The notes: a model not told the origin generated them from the sequence alone. Counted from the stretch's first letter, positions 1 through 8,769 are shown. The stretch is DNA of 35,343 bases from Firmicutes bacterium UBA4882 (GCA_002399265.1 DHDG01000063.1:362-35704), one strand, 5' to 3'. Translations and numbers: made by a program.

Positions 1-72
1 CCGGACTAATCTTATATTATTAAATTATACCAAGAAAACCATGGATGGAGTTGCGAAGGAAGGTTGATTTGC

Positions 73-876
73 GTGACGGAGCTACAGAAGCTTAATGTTA
101 TTTGTCCATCCTGTGATCATGAGTTCAGGACCTATCTTTGCAGCCATCAGTCTGCGGAAAACGTGTCTGGAGAACCCAAGCCGGCGAGATTGGCTGAACC
201 GACCAGAAGGGATCTCATCTCCACAGAATTTAGGCCGTATTTGGTTGGTGTAAAACCCCTTCATTTTCAGGTTCATACCTGTCCATTTTGCGGTCTAACC
301 GGTAACATCGCCAGATTTACCGGTAGTATGGTTCTACCAGTGGAGGAAGGGCTGCGGGCATTTCTGCGGGAACATATTGTTCCCTTGCTCAGGCAAGATC
401 TTTCCTGGATGAGCTTTTCCGGTGAGCGCTATGAGTTTTCGGCCATGATTATGGAGTACGAAAACGCGGAGCCTCAGAAAATCGGACTGCAGTATTTAAA
501 AGCAGCTTGGTGCGCCAGTGATTTGTTCCATAAAAAAGAGCGGCAATACAGGATGCGGGCGGCCGATTTTTTCCGGAAAGCTTTGCCTGATGGGATTGGT
601 GGAACTGACGACCCTGACGGCAACATAGCACTTCCGCCAGAACGGGAAGCACTTTTGAAGTATATGATTGGTGAACAGTATCGACGGGTCGGCCATTCCG
701 CACATGCGGCAGAGTGGTATGACCATGCTCAAAGTCTGGCAGGCACAGATTCACTACTGGCGGCCTTGGCTGAGCAACAGAAAACAAATCCGCAAGAGTA
801 TCTGAGTGAGGAGCAGCGGGTGATCGAGTATCAGCTACCGGGGTTAGTCGGTTGTGTGATCCTAAGAAATAATTAA
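73..876 (+). CDS. DUF2225 family protein
   Basis: The N-terminal part carries two CxxC pairs (CPSC near residue 12 and CPFC near residue 70) of the kind seen in DUF2225/COG1655 proteins, which suggests a metal-binding knuckle. The C-terminal half is helical and TPR-like, with an EQYRRVGHSAHAAEWYDHA stretch. No signal peptide or membrane segment is visible, so it is probably cytoplasmic. I chose the GTG at 73 because the AAGGAAGG ribosome-binding site at 56-63 lies 9 bases upstream; a TTG at 64 is in frame but sits right against that site. It is a single gene that converges with the opp operon. The function of the family is unknown to me. I am confident it is a real gene, and moderately confident of the family. 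Confidence 0.8.
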   Translation: MTELQKLNVICPSCDHEFRTYLCSHQSAENVSGEPKPARLAEPTRRDLISTEFRPYLVGVKPLHFQVHTCPFCGLTGNIARFTGSMVLPVEEGLRAFLREHIVPLLRQDLSWMSFSGERYEFSAMIMEYENAEPQKIGLQYLKAAWCASDLFHKKERQYRMRAADFFRKALPDGIGGTDDPDGNIALPPEREALLKYMIGEQYRRVGHSAHAAEWYDHAQSLAGTDSLLAALAEQQKTNPQEYLSEEQRVIEYQLPGLVGCVILRNN

Positions 877-973
877 TCCTGGATGACAGATAACACGCTA
901 ATCATGTTGAGCTTGCATGGCGAAGAATATGACATAAGACTGCGGCCCGGGATCGCATCTATTCAATGATACA

Positions 974-1002
974 AAGAAGGCTGCCCGTGGGGCAGCCTTC
1001 TT
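974..1002. terminator. Bidirectional hairpin terminator between DUF2225 gene and oppF
   Basis: A perfect 13-bp stem (974-986 with 990-1002) and a 3-base loop lie between two convergent genes. On the minus strand the arm runs into TTCTTTGT, and on the plus strand it ends in TTCTT, so the U-tracts are modest. The position suits a terminator shared by the opp operon and the DUF2225 gene. Confidence 0.65.
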
Positions 1003-1016
1003 GATCCAATTTGTGT

Positions 1017-2003
1017 TTAGGCTCTGTGGCAGGCGACTTGGTGTTTGCCTCCGACGTCTTTCAGTAGGGGCTCCTGCGCATGGCAGATGTCCATCACTTC
1101 GCTGCAGCGGGTCTTAAACCGGCAGCCGGGCGGAGGGTTGATGGGACTAGGAACGTCGCCTTCCAGAATAATGCGCGTGCGCTGACGCTCAACAGCGGGA
1201 TCCGGAATCGGAATTGCTGAAAGCAGCGCTTTTGTGTATGGATGCATCGGATGATCATAGAGCTCATTCGAAAAGGCGGTTTCGACGATTTTGCCGAGAT
1301 ACATAACCGCCACGCGATTGGAAATGTGCTTGACCATCGATAAGTCATGGGCAATAAACAGATAGGTCAAGCCAAACCTATTCTGCAGATCTTCCAACAT
1401 GTTGACGACCTGCGCCTGAATCGAGACGTCCAGGGCGGAGATCGGTTCGTCGCAGATAATGAAGCTCGGACTCACGGCCAGAGCACGTGCCACGCCGATT
1501 CTTTGGCGCTGTCCGCCCGAAAATTCATGCGGATAGCGGTTGGCATGTTCCCTATTCAGGCCGACCAGGTCAAGCAGCTCAAAGATGCGATCGGTGCGTT
1601 CCTGGCCACGAGCCAGTTTGTGAATGTCAAGGGGCTCGCCAATGATATCTCCGACAGTCATGCGGGGGTTCAGCGACGCATAAGGGTCCTGGAAGATCAT
1701 TTGCGCTTTGCTGCGGAAAGGTTTTAAATCGGATTCGTGCGTTTTGAAGATATCCACGCCGTCAAAGAACATCGCGCCGCCAGTGGGCTCGTATAAACGT
1801 GTAATGGTGCGTCCCACGGTTGTTTTACCGCAACCGCTTTCACCAACCAGGCCCAGCGTCTCGCCACGCTCAATATGAAAGCTGACGTCGTCAACGGCTT
1901 TGAGAATACCATTCTCGGTATCGAAGTATTTCTTTAGGTTCGAAACCTTTACCAGAGTGTCAGTGGCGCTTTCAGGTTTTACAGCATTAACCGCACTCAT
2001 CAT
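1017..2003 (-). CDS. oppF: Oligopeptide/dipeptide ABC transporter ATP-binding protein OppF
   Basis: One of the two ATPases that power peptide import at the inner face of the cytoplasmic membrane. Visible are Walker A GESGCGKTT (about residues 54-62), a Q-loop MIFQDPYASLNP, the signature FSGGQRQR, Walker B FIICDEPISALD and the H-loop AHDLS. A C-terminal Opp/Dpp extension carries cysteines (GCRFKTRCSEVMDIC) typical of the subfamily. The start is the ATG at 2003, behind an AAGGAGGT site. It overlaps the oppD stop by four bases (ATGA), which points to translational coupling. A longer reading from 2063 would lie inside oppD and lacks its own site. It is the last gene of the operon. The exact substrate, peptide or another small solute, cannot be read from the ATPase. 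Confidence 0.93.
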   Translation of the reverse strand: MMSAVNAVKPESATDTLVKVSNLKKYFDTENGILKAVDDVSFHIERGETLGLVGESGCGKTTVGRTITRLYEPTGGAMFFDGVDIFKTHESDLKPFRSKAQMIFQDPYASLNPRMTVGDIIGEPLDIHKLARGQERTDRIFELLDLVGLNREHANRYPHEFSGGQRQRIGVARALAVSPSFIICDEPISALDVSIQAQVVNMLEDLQNRFGLTYLFIAHDLSMVKHISNRVAVMYLGKIVETAFSNELYDHPMHPYTKALLSAIPIPDPAVERQRTRIILEGDVPSPINPPPGCRFKTRCSEVMDICHAQEPLLKDVGGKHQVACHRA

Positions 2004-3010
2004 TGGGCGGGACCTCCTTTCGCAGCCAGATGCGTCGCAGCAGCCGGATGCGTCAGCCAGCACGCTGTTTCATGCTCGCCTTCAATGTTGGCAAGCTCCG
2101 GTTTTTGACGCTGGCAGATTTCCATGGCATAGTCGCAGCGGGGCCAGAATTCGCATCCCTCCGGAGGTGCCAACAGATCGGGCGGCTGTCCCAGAATTGA
2201 GTGCAGGCGTCTGCGCTCTCTGGCATCAACGCGCGGAACCGATTTGAGCAAACCCCAGGTATACGGATGTTTCGGATTATAGTAAATGTCGTCCGGAGTT
2301 CCTCGTTCAATGATGCGCCCGGCATACATGACCTGAATGCGGGTACACATGCCGGCAACCACGCCTAAGTCATGCGTAATCAGGATAATGGCAGTATTGA
2401 GTTTTTGCCTCAGTTCGCGCATCAGATCCATGATCTGAGCTTGAATGGTTACATCAAGTGCGGTGGTCGGTTCGTCGGCAATCAGCATTTTCGGGTTACA
2501 TGATAAAGCCATGGCAATCATGACACGCTGCCTCATACCGCCGCTAAATTCGTGAGGATATTGCTTTACACGCATGGCCGGCGAAGGAATGCCGACCAAC
2601 TCAAGTAGTTCGACCGAGCGCTTGGCTGCCTGGGCTTTGGTCATATTTTGATGCAGCTGCAACGATTCGGAGATCTGCGTCCGGATCTTCAGGACCGGAT
2701 TAAGCGAAGTCATGGGATCCTGGAAGATCATGCTGATTTCGTTGCCCCGGATATGCTGCATTTCGCGTTCGCTAAGGCTGGCTAAGTCCCGGCCGTCGAA
2801 ATCAATTTCTCCTTCGACAATTTTGCCATTCGGCGGCAGCAGCCGCATGATCGATGTGGCTGTTACGCTTTTGCCGCATCCAGATTCACCGACAATACCC
2901 AGCGCCTCGCCGGGGGCAACGGAGAAGCTGATACCATTGACTGCCTGAACGGTACCGGCATAAGTTTGGAAATGAGTACGTAAATTACGGACTTCAAGTA
3001 AATTAGCCAT
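2000..3010 (-). CDS. oppD: Oligopeptide/dipeptide ABC transporter ATP-binding protein OppD
   Basis: Second ATPase of the peptide importer. It has Walker A GESGCGKS (about residues 41-48), a Q-loop MIFQDPMTSLNP, the signature FSGGMRQRV, Walker B MLIADEPTTALD and the H-loop THDLG. The C-terminal oligopeptide-transporter extension has a cysteine cluster (CEFWPRCDYAMEIC and a later C), conserved in the OppD/DppD group. The start ATG at 3010 follows an AAGGAGG site at good spacing. It lies 12 bases after oppC and overlaps oppF by four bases. OppD and OppF pair as a heterodimer on the OppB/OppC channel. The length of 336 aa is normal for the family. Confidence 0.93.
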   Translation of the reverse strand: MANLLEVRNLRTHFQTYAGTVQAVNGISFSVAPGEALGIVGESGCGKSVTATSIMRLLPPNGKIVEGEIDFDGRDLASLSEREMQHIRGNEISMIFQDPMTSLNPVLKIRTQISESLQLHQNMTKAQAAKRSVELLELVGIPSPAMRVKQYPHEFSGGMRQRVMIAMALSCNPKMLIADEPTTALDVTIQAQIMDLMRELRQKLNTAIILITHDLGVVAGMCTRIQVMYAGRIIERGTPDDIYYNPKHPYTWGLLKSVPRVDARERRRLHSILGQPPDLLAPPEGCEFWPRCDYAMEICQRQKPELANIEGEHETACWLTHPAAATHLAAKGGPAQ

Positions 3011-3022
3011 ATACAGTCCTCC

Positions 3023-3943
3023 TTAGCGGCGCATCCTGGGATCAAGCGCATCACGCAAGCCATCACCCAGGAAGTTAAACGCAAGCATTGTAATACAGAT
3101 GGCAGCCGCGGGGAAAAACAGTAAATGGGGGTACGACTGGATTGCCTGTGCACCTTCATCAGCCAAAACGCCCCAACTGGCCATAGGTGCGGCGACTCCC
3201 AGGCCGATGAAGCTCAGAAAGGCTTCCTGAAAAATGGCCTGGGGAATATTAAGAGTGGCGCTGACGATAATTGGGCCCATCGAGTTGGGTATCAAATGCT
3301 TCAACATGATGCGCCACTTGTTGGCACCGACCATACGGGCGGCCAAAACATACTCTTGTTCTTTAATGGCGAGTACCTGGCCTCTGACAATGCGGGCCAT
3401 ACCGATCCAGTAAACCAGTCCAAGTGCAATCAGGATATTCTTTAAGCCGGGTTGGAACAGCACCATCAACAGGATTACTACCATCGTCAGCGGCACGGTG
3501 TAAATGACATCGACAATGCGCATCATGACATTGTCGACACGTCCGCCGAAGTATCCGGAGATGCTGCCATATAATACACCGATCGTAAGGTTGATCAAAC
3601 TGGCAAAGAAACCGATGGCCAAGCTGATCCTGGCCCCATAAAGTACCCTGACAAAGAGATCACGTCCCAGATTGTCTGTACCGAACCAGTGTTCCTTGGA
3701 AGGTGACGCTAACCGATTATCGTAATCCTGATCCGAATAATTGTACTTGCAGAAAAACGGACCAATAATAGCCCCAAGAACCATGATGATGATTACGAAT
3801 AGGCCAATCATTGCCAGGGGGTTCTTTTTGAGACGCCGCCTGGCGTCTTGCCAGTAGGTTGTGCTCGGACGGGCAATTGTTTGTGCCATTTGGATGTCTT
3901 TGGCTACCGGACGAAACTGATTAACATTAACTGGTGTTTCCAT
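3023..3943 (-). CDS. oppC: Oligopeptide ABC transporter permease OppC
   Basis: Membrane channel subunit. After about 45 soluble residues there is a first membrane segment (PLAMIGLFVIIIMVLGAIIG), then a periplasmic stretch with HWFGTDNLGRDLFVRVLYGARISL, a hallmark of DppC/OppC, and several more membrane helices. The EAA-type loop that contacts the ATPases is seen as ARMVGANKWRIMLKHLIPN. The start is uncertain. A GTG at 3952 overlaps the oppB stop but lies only 2 bases from the GGGAGG site, whereas the ATG at 3943 lies 11 bases from it, so I prefer the ATG. It is the third gene of the operon. Confidence 0.92.
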   Translation of the reverse strand: METPVNVNQFRPVAKDIQMAQTIARPSTTYWQDARRRLKKNPLAMIGLFVIIIMVLGAIIGPFFCKYNYSDQDYDNRLASPSKEHWFGTDNLGRDLFVRVLYGARISLAIGFFASLINLTIGVLYGSISGYFGGRVDNVMMRIVDVIYTVPLTMVVILLMVLFQPGLKNILIALGLVYWIGMARIVRGQVLAIKEQEYVLAARMVGANKWRIMLKHLIPNSMGPIIVSATLNIPQAIFQEAFLSFIGLGVAAPMASWGVLADEGAQAIQSYPHLLFFPAAAICITMLAFNFLGDGLRDALDPRMRR

Positions 3944-3948
3944 TCGCG

Positions 3949-4878
3949 TCACTTCCTCCCGTCCATCAGGCGGATCCGCGGGTCGACCAGCGTATAAGCA
4001 AGATCAACCAAAAAGTTCAGACCTACCAGAAGTAGTGAATCGAAAAAGGTGATTCCCATAATCACAGTATAGTCACGGTTATTAATACTCTGGACAAAGT
4101 AGCGTCCGAGTCCCGGGATGGCAAAGATTTTTTCAACAACAAAGCTGCCGGTCAGAATCCCAGCAACCAACGGGCCGAGGTAGGTAATGACAGGAATCAA
4201 TGAATTCTTGAGAGCGTGGCGGTAAATAATGACCCGCTGACTGAGTCCTTTGGATTTTGCAGTGCGGATGTAATCCTGCTGCAGCACTTCGAGCATGCTC
4301 GAGCGGGTTAATCTGGCCACAAATGCCATCGGAAAACCTGCCAGAGAAATTGTGGGCAGAACCATGTGTTTGAGTTCCCCCCACATAGCTGCGGGAAGCC
4401 AGCCCAGCTTCAGGGCAAAGACGTACATGAGCAGTGTGGCCATAACAAAGCTTGGCACTGATACTCCTATTACAGATAAAAACATTGCCAGCTGATCCTG
4501 CCATTTATTTTGGCGTAAGGCCGAAATGATGCCAGCCGGTATTCCGATTAATAATGACAGAAATACTGCTGATAGACCCAACTGCGCAGAAACGGGGAAG
4601 TGGTCGGTTATGATTTCATTAACATCGCGGCCTTTCTGTTTGAATGAAGGGCCGAGGTCCCATTTGACTAGACGTACCATATAGTCCGCATACTGTGTAA
4701 GCAGCGGATCATTCAAGTGATAGCGTTCTTCAATGTTTGCAAGGATTGAAGGTGGCAAAGCCTTTTCCCTTGCAAACGGACCGCCCGGCAGGGCTTTCAT
4801 TATAAAGAAGGTAAGTGTCGCTACCACCCAAATTGCCAAAATCATGGAAATGAAGCGTCTGAGTAAGTAACGCGCCAT
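3949..4878 (-). CDS. oppB: Oligopeptide ABC transporter permease OppB
   Basis: Membrane channel subunit that pairs with OppC. It has an N-terminal membrane helix directly after MARYLLRRF, then a periplasmic segment beginning LPGGPFAREKALPP, and five further helices. The EAA-type cytoplasmic loop reads IRTAKSKGLSQRVIIYRHALKN, and the C-terminus VDPRIR is typical of the family. The start ATG at 4878 follows a GAGGAGA site. The gene lies 78 bases downstream of oppA, with a hairpin in that gap. Length (309 aa) is normal. Confidence 0.93.
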   Translation of the reverse strand: MARYLLRRFISMILAIWVVATLTFFIMKALPGGPFAREKALPPSILANIEERYHLNDPLLTQYADYMVRLVKWDLGPSFKQKGRDVNEIITDHFPVSAQLGLSAVFLSLLIGIPAGIISALRQNKWQDQLAMFLSVIGVSVPSFVMATLLMYVFALKLGWLPAAMWGELKHMVLPTISLAGFPMAFVARLTRSSMLEVLQQDYIRTAKSKGLSQRVIIYRHALKNSLIPVITYLGPLVAGILTGSFVVEKIFAIPGLGRYFVQSINNRDYTVIMGITFFDSLLLVGLNFLVDLAYTLVDPRIRLMDGRK

Positions 4879-4916
4879 TGATTCATCTCCTCAGGTGTTG
4901 CGATATTAAAATATAA

Positions 4917-4944
4917 GAGGTACGCGCCCGGAGGCGCGTACCTC
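4917..4944 (-). promoter_or_regulatory. Perfect hairpin between oppA and oppB
   Basis: A 12-bp perfect GC-rich stem with a CGGA loop, read on the minus strand just after the oppA stop and followed by a weak TTATATTTT tract. Such hairpins behind a binding-protein gene often protect the upstream transcript or end part of the transcription, so that more binding protein than channel is made. That role here is inferred. Confidence 0.6.
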
Positions 4945-4956
4945 AGAGAATGTGAT

Positions 4957-6558
4957 TTAGTGAGCTTCGATATAAGAGTATTTAAGGTCAATATGACCGG
5001 TGACGAGACGGATCATGTCCTTCACCCAAGGCTTCATTAGGTACGGGCGGGTGTAGAAGTAGATTGGGATAATCGGCATTTCTTTCATCAGGATGTCTTC
5101 AGCCGCATGCATCGCTTTGACGCGCTCAGCCTGAACGCCTGAATTCATAACGGTTTTGATCAGTTCGTCATATTTGGGGCTGCCCCAGTTGGTATCGTTG
5201 TTGCCACCGCCGGTAACCCACATATCAAGGAAGGTCATCGGGTCGACGTAGTCACCAATCCAGCCAGCGCGGGCGACGGAATAATCGCCGGTGTTACGGC
5301 TTTCCAGATACACACCCCACTCCTGATTGGTAAGGGTTACATTGATACCAAGGTTCTTTTTCCACATTTCCTGAATTGCTTCCGCAATGGTCTTGTGCAT
5401 TTCATTCGTGTTATACAGGATTGAAAGGGTCGGGAAGCCTTTACCGTCGGCATACCCAGCATCGGCCAAAAGCTTCTTGGCTTCGGCAACTTGTGCGGTC
5501 TCTTTAAGGTAGGCTCCGCCAGCTGTGCGGAAGTCAGTGCCTGATTTGAGATCCGGAATGCCAAACGGGACATAAGCAGTGGCCGGTTTTTGACCGCCGG
5601 CTGTGATCTGAGTAATAGTGGTACGGTCGATTGCCATGGACAGGGCATGACGAACACGCACATCGCTTAGCGGTTTCACGTTAACGTTAAGCAAGTAATA
5701 ATAGCAACCGAGGTACGGGCTGATGGCCAGCTTCTTCTCTTTCTGCAGGCGTGGGAATTCTGCTGGTGGCGGGTTATCGCCGTAATCAAGCTCACCGGTT
5801 TCAAACATAGTAAGCTCGGTGATCTGTGAGTCAATCAAAGTAATGACTACTTTATTGAGCTTGACGTTCTTGGCATCCCAATAGAGCGGATTCTTCTCAA
5901 GTACGAGCTGAGAGTTATGCTTCCATTCAGTCATCTTAAAGGGACCAGCCGAGATATAGGTTTTGGGACTCATGAACCATTTATCAGGATTAGCTTCGAC
6001 AGTCTTGGGATGGACCGGCAGCAAGGTCGGGAAGGCGCAAAGTGACAACCAGTAACCAGTCGGAGCATTTAACTCGACTTGCAGGGTGCGGTCGTTAATA
6101 GCTTTAACGGCCACATCGGCAGCTTTGCCTGTGCCTTCAGTATAGGCTTGAGCGCCTTTAATGTACCAGAGTTGGTAGGCGTACTCTGCCATGGTTTCGG
6201 GAGCGAGGGCCCGCTTCCAGGACCATTCAAAATCTTGGGCAGTGATGGGGTCGCCATTGTTCCATTTGGCATTGCGCAGATGGAAGGTGTAGGTTTTGCC
6301 ATCCTTTGAGATGTCCCACTTTTCAGCAATACCAGGTGCCGGGTTGCCGTCTTTGTCGAGGCGGGTTAAACCTTCATGCAGGTTCAACAAAATGGTCGAT
6401 TCAGCAACGCCAGTTGATTTCGCCGGATCAAGAGTTTCCGGCTCAGCAACGCCAAGATTCATGGTCAAAGTCTGGTCCTTGGCGGGTGCTGCAAAAACGC
6501 TGGCAGCCAAGGCAGTGGCTACCATGAGGCAGACGAGAACTAATGTGGTTCTTCTCAT
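4957..6558 (-). CDS. oppA: Oligopeptide ABC transporter substrate-binding protein OppA
   Basis: Family 5 extracellular solute-binding protein that captures peptides outside the membrane and passes them to OppBC. The mature part opens with LGVAEPETLDPAKS and contains EGLTRLDKDGNPAPGIAEKW, both characteristic of OppA/DppA. The start ATG at 6558 follows an AGGGGG site; a 32-codon longer frame has no such support. The signal peptide (about residues 1-27, cleavage near VFA-APA) has no lipobox cysteine. A soluble periplasmic protein is therefore predicted, as in diderm bacteria and unlike most monoderm Firmicutes. Length 533 aa is normal. It is the first gene of the operon. Confidence 0.93.
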   Translation of the reverse strand: MRRTTLVLVCLMVATALAASVFAAPAKDQTLTMNLGVAEPETLDPAKSTGVAESTILLNLHEGLTRLDKDGNPAPGIAEKWDISKDGKTYTFHLRNAKWNNGDPITAQDFEWSWKRALAPETMAEYAYQLWYIKGAQAYTEGTGKAADVAVKAINDRTLQVELNAPTGYWLSLCAFPTLLPVHPKTVEANPDKWFMSPKTYISAGPFKMTEWKHNSQLVLEKNPLYWDAKNVKLNKVVITLIDSQITELTMFETGELDYGDNPPPAEFPRLQKEKKLAISPYLGCYYYLLNVNVKPLSDVRVRHALSMAIDRTTITQITAGGQKPATAYVPFGIPDLKSGTDFRTAGGAYLKETAQVAEAKKLLADAGYADGKGFPTLSILYNTNEMHKTIAEAIQEMWKKNLGINVTLTNQEWGVYLESRNTGDYSVARAGWIGDYVDPMTFLDMWVTGGGNNDTNWGSPKYDELIKTVMNSGVQAERVKAMHAAEDILMKEMPIIPIYFYTRPYLMKPWVKDMIRLVTGHIDLKYSYIEAH

Positions 6559-6982
6559 CAAATTTCCCCCTATCTTCATATTCAAAAATGGCAAAGACCG
6601 AAAACTGCCTCCGACCCTAAAAGCATTTTCCAGTTTCACCTTGTCATGGTACATTTGACATCCGATTCAAGAATCCTCTGACATAATACTGGTAATTTGC
6701 ATTAAAGGATTAAAACATTCTTTATTACTAGAGCCACCTGTTTTGGAAGATATACAGCTAATAATTCAGCGCAGTAAATTATTATGATCAGTTATGCTGC
6801 GGCATGTGTTTTTTTGAACGGCAGTAAAGCAATCAATGGAAACTGGCCTGCCTTGGATGAAGCAGTCGCCGCCAAAAATGGTTTTGCCAAAAGTAAAGGT
6901 TCTAGTTGCCCTGGAAAGAATGTATAATCAGGGAAGAATGAATGGAGAACTTCGGGGACGTTCATTTATAGAAGGTGCTAAA
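6559..6982. other. Divergent intergenic region between oppA and the RNA methyltransferase gene
   Basis: These 424 bases separate two divergent genes and should hold both promoters. I see a clear TATAAT for the plus-strand gene (listed separately) and only a weak minus-strand TATTAT near 6685 with no good -35. An in-frame extension of the methyltransferase runs back to 6836, but it has no ribosome-binding site and no family similarity that I recognise. Confidence 0.4.
6923..6928 (+). promoter_or_regulatory. Candidate -10 box for the RNA methyltransferase gene
   Basis: A perfect TATAAT lies 55 bases before the chosen ATG at 6983. No convincing -35 hexamer sits 16-18 bases upstream, so this is a candidate only. 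Confidence 0.4.
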
Positions 6983-7792
6983 ATGCTTATCTCAAGTAAA
7001 CAAAACAGGCAAGTAAAGGAATGGCGGAGCCTGAAGCGTTCTGAAGAAGCACGCCGGTCGGGAAAAGTGCTGTTTGAAGGAGCACACCCGGTCCTCCAGG
7101 CGCTTGATCATCAGGGAATGGTGGAAAAGATCATTGTCTGCCCCGAACTCGCCAGGCCTGAAACGGCGTTGCTGGTCAGAAAACGTGCATCTACCAGCGG
7201 TGCTGACTTGGTTGAGGTTTCCCAGGAGGTTTTTGATTCAATTACGGACCGCGACGGACCATCAGGGATCGCGGCTGTAGCCCGCCTTAAAATAGGCACC
7301 CTCAATGACTTCATTCCTATTCCTGCTTCCGACAGGACGCGTGAATTGTATATCGCATTGTGGCAAATAGAAAGCCCTGGCAATCTTGGAACAATCATAC
7401 GTACCGCTAATGCGTTTGCCGCGAGGGGAGTCATTTTGGGTGGTGATTGTGTTGACCCATACAATTCCAAAACGGTGAAAGCTAGCATGGGTGCCATTTT
7501 TCACACCCAACTGGCGCACGTGCAGGATTTGGATGCACTGACAAACTGGAGCCGAAAATTCGGTTGTCATTTAATAGGTACATCTGCGCACGGAGAGCAA
7601 ATTGTGCCAAATGAGTGGGAACCCGGGTTTCCTTTAATGTTACTGTTTGGGAGTGAAGGCAGCGGATTGCCGGCAGAGGCGGCGTCGCTGGTGGACGGCA
7701 TGGTACGCATTCCCATGTATGGAGTTAATACCTCGCTGAACCTGTCATCGGCAGTCGCCATTCTGGCTTATCTGGCATTTTGCAGCGGTTGA
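6983..7792 (+). CDS. TrmH/SpoU-family RNA 2'-O-ribose methyltransferase
   Basis: A knotted methyltransferase that uses S-adenosylmethionine to methylate a ribose in rRNA or tRNA. The N-terminal substrate-binding part (about residues 1-110) includes GKVLFEGAHPVLQAL. The catalytic SPOUT domain shows all three SpoU motifs: NLGTIIRTANAFAARGVIL, then LLFGSEGSGLP, then IPMYGVNTSLNLSSAVAILA. The start ATG at 6983 follows GAAGGTG and matches the usual beginning of the family. Length 269 aa fits the RlmB/TsnR/YsgA group. The exact target nucleotide cannot be told. It reads alone and is followed by a palindromic element. Confidence 0.88.
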   Translation: MLISSKQNRQVKEWRSLKRSEEARRSGKVLFEGAHPVLQALDHQGMVEKIIVCPELARPETALLVRKRASTSGADLVEVSQEVFDSITDRDGPSGIAAVARLKIGTLNDFIPIPASDRTRELYIALWQIESPGNLGTIIRTANAFAARGVILGGDCVDPYNSKTVKASMGAIFHTQLAHVQDLDALTNWSRKFGCHLIGTSAHGEQIVPNEWEPGFPLMLLFGSEGSGLPAEAASLVDGMVRIPMYGVNTSLNLSSAVAILAYLAFCSG

Positions 7793-7803
7793 ACAGGGAG
7801 CTG

Positions 7804-7882
7804 GGAACCCCGGGGACGGTTCTAAAAGTGCAAAATGACAATTAGTCCCAAAATGCACTTTTAGAACCGTCCCCAGAGTTCC
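7804..7882. repeat. Palindromic intergenic element, copy 1 (GGGGACGGTTC family)
   Basis: Perfect 21-bp inverted arms (7812-7832 and 7854-7874) enclose a 21-base centre, with a further matching GGAAC/GTTCC pair outside. The outer core GGGGACGGTTCT is shared with the elements at 25660-25730 and 35327-35343, while the inner parts differ. It lies 12 bases after a stop codon and ends 20 bases before the next start, so it could also act as a hairpin in the transcript. Confidence 0.85.
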
Positions 7883-7902
7883 GTTATTATGGAGGATTTA
7901 CG

Positions 7903-8769
7903 GTGAAAAAACCGAAGCGCTTGTGGTCGCTGCTTTTCAAAATGGTCTTGGTAACGGCCTTATTAGGATGTTTTCTTTACCGTGAAAACAACGCCCTTAA
8001 ATTGAGTGTTGATGAGGTGCACCTGCTGGAATTACCGGACGCTCTGGACGGAATCCGGATTATCCATCTATCTGATCTGCACAGCAAGTGGTTCGGTTCG
8101 GAACAGCAAAAATTGGTGGCATTGATCGAAAAGCAGGAACCGCATGCCATTGCTATTACCGGTGATGCTATTGACGCGCGCTCCAAAGATGAGCAGCCGG
8201 TGTTGACGTTGATAAGACGGTTAAGCCCGATTGCGCCTTTGCTGTATATCAACGGAAACCATGAAACAAAGCTGCGCGATTTGGAGGGGTTTCTGGAACG
8301 CGCCAGAGGGGCGGGCGCACTGGTATTGGAAAGCGACAGTGTTACCGTTCCGTTTGGTGATGGCGAGATTATTTTTGTTGGCATGGCTGATCGGGGTCAG
8401 AGTTCAATCACTCCGCAATGGCTTGAGACAGAAGCACAAAAAGCATTTGCAGAGGTCATGCCGGGAAGTTTTGTTGTCTTGCTGGTGCATCGTCCTGAAG
8501 TGTTTACCCATTATGCACTATTGCCTGCGAATTTGATTCTGGCAGGGCACGCCCACGGCGGGCAATTCCGGTTGCCTTTGATTGGCGGGCTGTATGCTCC
8601 GGGACAAGGATTTTTTCCCCGATTCGATAGCGGTTTGTACCGCAGTGAAGCGTCGGGCGAAGCGGCCGGTCCGGTTATAATTGTTAGCCGAGGTCTTGGC
8701 AATAGCATCTTCCCGCAAAGACTATTTAATCGTCCGGATGTGCGCCTGGTGATATTGAGAAAGAAATAG
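7903..8769 (+). CDS. Membrane-anchored calcineurin-like metallophosphoesterase (YkuE-like)
   Basis: Two-metal phosphoesterase. It shows the family motifs in order: IIHLSDLHS (residues 53-61; D58 and H60 as metal ligands), ITGDAID (near 86-91), NGNHE (117-121), VHRPEV, and AGHAHGGQ near residue 216. An N-terminal hydrophobic segment (about residues 8-26) would anchor it, with the catalytic domain outside the cytoplasm. The GTG start at 7903 follows a GGAGGA site at good spacing. The family includes YkuE, YpbG and similar proteins; a phospholipid-headgroup or cell-wall-related substrate is possible but not shown. Length (288 aa) is normal. Confidence 0.87.
   Translation: MKKPKRLWSLLFKMVLVTALLGCFLYRENNALKLSVDEVHLLELPDALDGIRIIHLSDLHSKWFGSEQQKLVALIEKQEPHAIAITGDAIDARSKDEQPVLTLIRRLSPIAPLLYINGNHETKLRDLEGFLERARGAGALVLESDSVTVPFGDGEIIFVGMADRGQSSITPQWLETEAQKAFAEVMPGSFVVLLVHRPEVFTHYALLPANLILAGHAHGGQFRLPLIGGLYAPGQGFFPRFDSGLYRSEASGEAAGPVIIVSRGLGNSIFPQRLFNRPDVRLVILRKK

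Noticed and set aside
6655..6688. TTGACA and a CATAAT-like box as a plus-strand promoter
   Set aside because: The spacing is about 21 bases, too long for a normal promoter, and the -10 is poor.
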